Assembly: GCA_963733915.1 (NCBI GenBank)
Contig: CAVTEP010000011.1
Location: forward strand, 372,001 to 436,000
Direction: 5' to 3'
From: Sulfomarinibacter sp963733915
GTDB lineage: Bacteria; Acidobacteriota; Thermoanaerobaculia; Thermoanaerobaculales; Sulfomarinibacteraceae
DNA: 64,000 nt
Part shown: in pieces, positions 63,220 to 64,000 of the stretch
Numbering within the stretch: position 1 is the first letter of the stretch
Layout: each line of letters starts with the position of its first letter
Translations under genes and position numbers: made by a program
Notes under the pieces: model-generated
The model's database searches: none
The model's input: only the letters and a program-made list of their open reading frames with translations
What the model was told of the DNA's origin: nothing

Positions 63220-64000
63220 CGTTGTAACCTGATCGTGGCGCGCGCACCGCCATGCTCGAGGTTCTCGAGCCTGACGTCACCGCCAAGTTGGGTGATCATA
63301 TCACGCGTGATCGCAAGGCCGAGGCCGGTGCCTCCACGATCGTTCTTGGTCGTGAAGAACGGCTCGAATACCTTCTCACCGACCCCATCCGAGATGCCGG
63401 CACCCGAGTCCTCGACCATGATAACGGCCCAACCGGAGTCCACCGCGACCGAGAACCGGACCCCTGCTGCAGGCGGAGACGCCTCGATGGCATTGCGAAC
63501 CAGGTTGCCAACCGCCAGCTCGAGTGGCGCCACCGAGCCCCACACCATCACCGGCTCCCCAGCGAATGAAACCTCGAGCCTGTCCTCGGCGCCGAGCGAG
63601 CGCGCAGCTTCCTTGGCTGCCCGCACCGCGATGCCGCTGATATCGAGCACCATGCGGCTGTCGCTCGAACCGCGGACCATGGTGCGCAGGTTGGATATGA
63701 TCCGCGAAACGCGGAAGCTCTGGTCGACGAGCTTGGTGACAAGCTCGGCGCGCGGATCGTCTTCGGGCGTCATCTCGCCCAACATCTGCGCAAACGAGGA
63801 TATGCCGGTGAGTGGCGTGTTAATCTCGTGGGCGAGACCCGAGGCGAGTCTTCCGAGTCCAACCAGCCGTTCTTGCTCGCGCATCTGGTCCTGAAGATTT
63901 CGAAGCTCCGTGACATCTTGCAGAACCACCACCCTGCCGTTAAAGCTGCCGCTGTCGAGCTCCAGCACCGATACCGCGAGAATCACCCTCCGTGGGGAAT
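63192..64000 (-). CDS. Sensor histidine kinase, N-terminus beyond the window
   Basis: The last about 270 residues of a kinase. The N-terminal part here is the end of a PAS domain (ILAVSVLELDSGSFNGRVVVLQDVTELR). Then DHp helix with phospho-accepting His in GLAHEINTPLTG, and the HATPase domain with NLVRNAIEAS (N box), VEDSGAGI (G1) and GGTGLGLAI (G2). It continues past the window end, with the frame still open at 64000. Cognate kinase of the NtrC-type regulator at 61840, from the overlap and the NtrB-like layout. Confidence 0.93.
   Translation of the reverse strand, partial: SPRRVILAVSVLELDSGSFNGRVVVLQDVTELRNLQDQMREQERLVGLGRLASGLAHEINTPLTGISSFAQMLGEMTPEDDPRAELVTKLVDQSFRVSRIISNLRTMVRGSSDSRMVLDISGIAVRAAKEAARSLGAEDRLEVSFAGEPVMVWGSVAPLELAVGNLVRNAIEASPPAAGVRFSVAVDSGWAVIMVEDSGAGISDGVGEKVFEPFFTTKNDRGGTGLGLAITRDMITQLGGDVRLENLEHGGARATIRLQRWQEPEASS

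Noticed and set aside
1..64000. tRNA, rRNA, riboswitches or insertion sequences
   Set aside because: No cloverleaf, conserved rRNA segment, riboswitch core or transposase frame was recognised in the gaps. A scan with tRNAscan-SE and Rfam would settle this.

Overview
The window is G+C-rich DNA from a Gram-negative bacterium. It encodes several outer-membrane beta-barrel proteins ending in Phe, lipoproteins, an OmpA-type protein, an AsmA protein, Hanks-type kinases, a sigma-54 regulator, two sulfatases and a cytochrome b/Rieske/multihaem module. This gene set, and the kinase-ATPase and CarboxypepD-type proteins, suggest an Acidobacteriota lineage (Thermoanaerobaculia-like). That is inference from gene content only; no rRNA or tRNA gene was found.

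Layout. 1-4.8 kb: the end of a bacterial microcompartment (BMC) operon with deoC, a double-stacking trimer, a BMC-H hexamer, a BMC-P pentamer, a CoA-acylating aldehyde dehydrogenase, a second trimer and two more pentamers. It reads as a deoxyribose-5-phosphate/acetaldehyde metabolosome of the Haliangium ochraceum shell type. 4.8-10.2 kb: a beta-barrel protein, a succinate-semialdehyde-type dehydrogenase, a HigBA toxin-antitoxin pair with a perfect palindromic operator, and an MscS channel gene broken by frameshifts. 10.2-19 kb: a giant AsmA protein, an arylsulfatase, and small secreted proteins. 19-27 kb: a kinase-AAA-TPR signalling giant, a coupled methyltransferase/FAD oxidoreductase pair, and a second copy of the 4.8-kb beta-barrel. 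27.3-31.7 kb: an octahaem cytochrome with TPRs, a Rieske protein and cytochrome b, together a quinol-oxidising complex. 31.8-36 kb: a tightly overlapping HAD / membrane protein / kinase / META operon. 36-47.3 kb: nitroreductase, holin-like protein, second sulfatase, vWA-TSP3-OmpA lipoprotein, two barrels, then a tiny secreted peptide followed by a propeller protein and a 1040-residue CarboxypepD-type protein. 47.3-51.2 kb: STAS protein, MscS, NhaA, orphan solute-binding protein. 51.3-51.9 kb: the ruin of a pentameric ligand-gated ion channel. 52-64 kb: sortilin/BNR-repeat protein, dynamin-like GTPase, gamma-glutamyltransferase, SMUG-type glycosylase, zinc-ribbon protein, MnmA and an NtrC-type two-component system.

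Two properties span the window. First, six conserved genes carry frameshifts that can each be repaired by removing single extra bases, eight in total; this looks like systematic single-base insertion error or a shared lesion type rather than six independent pseudogenes. Second, many intergenic gaps hold short A+T-rich direct repeats with a 7-8 nt period, in the larger cases flanking complementary C-rich/G-rich cores. These form degenerate palindromic elements that none of the genes explains.
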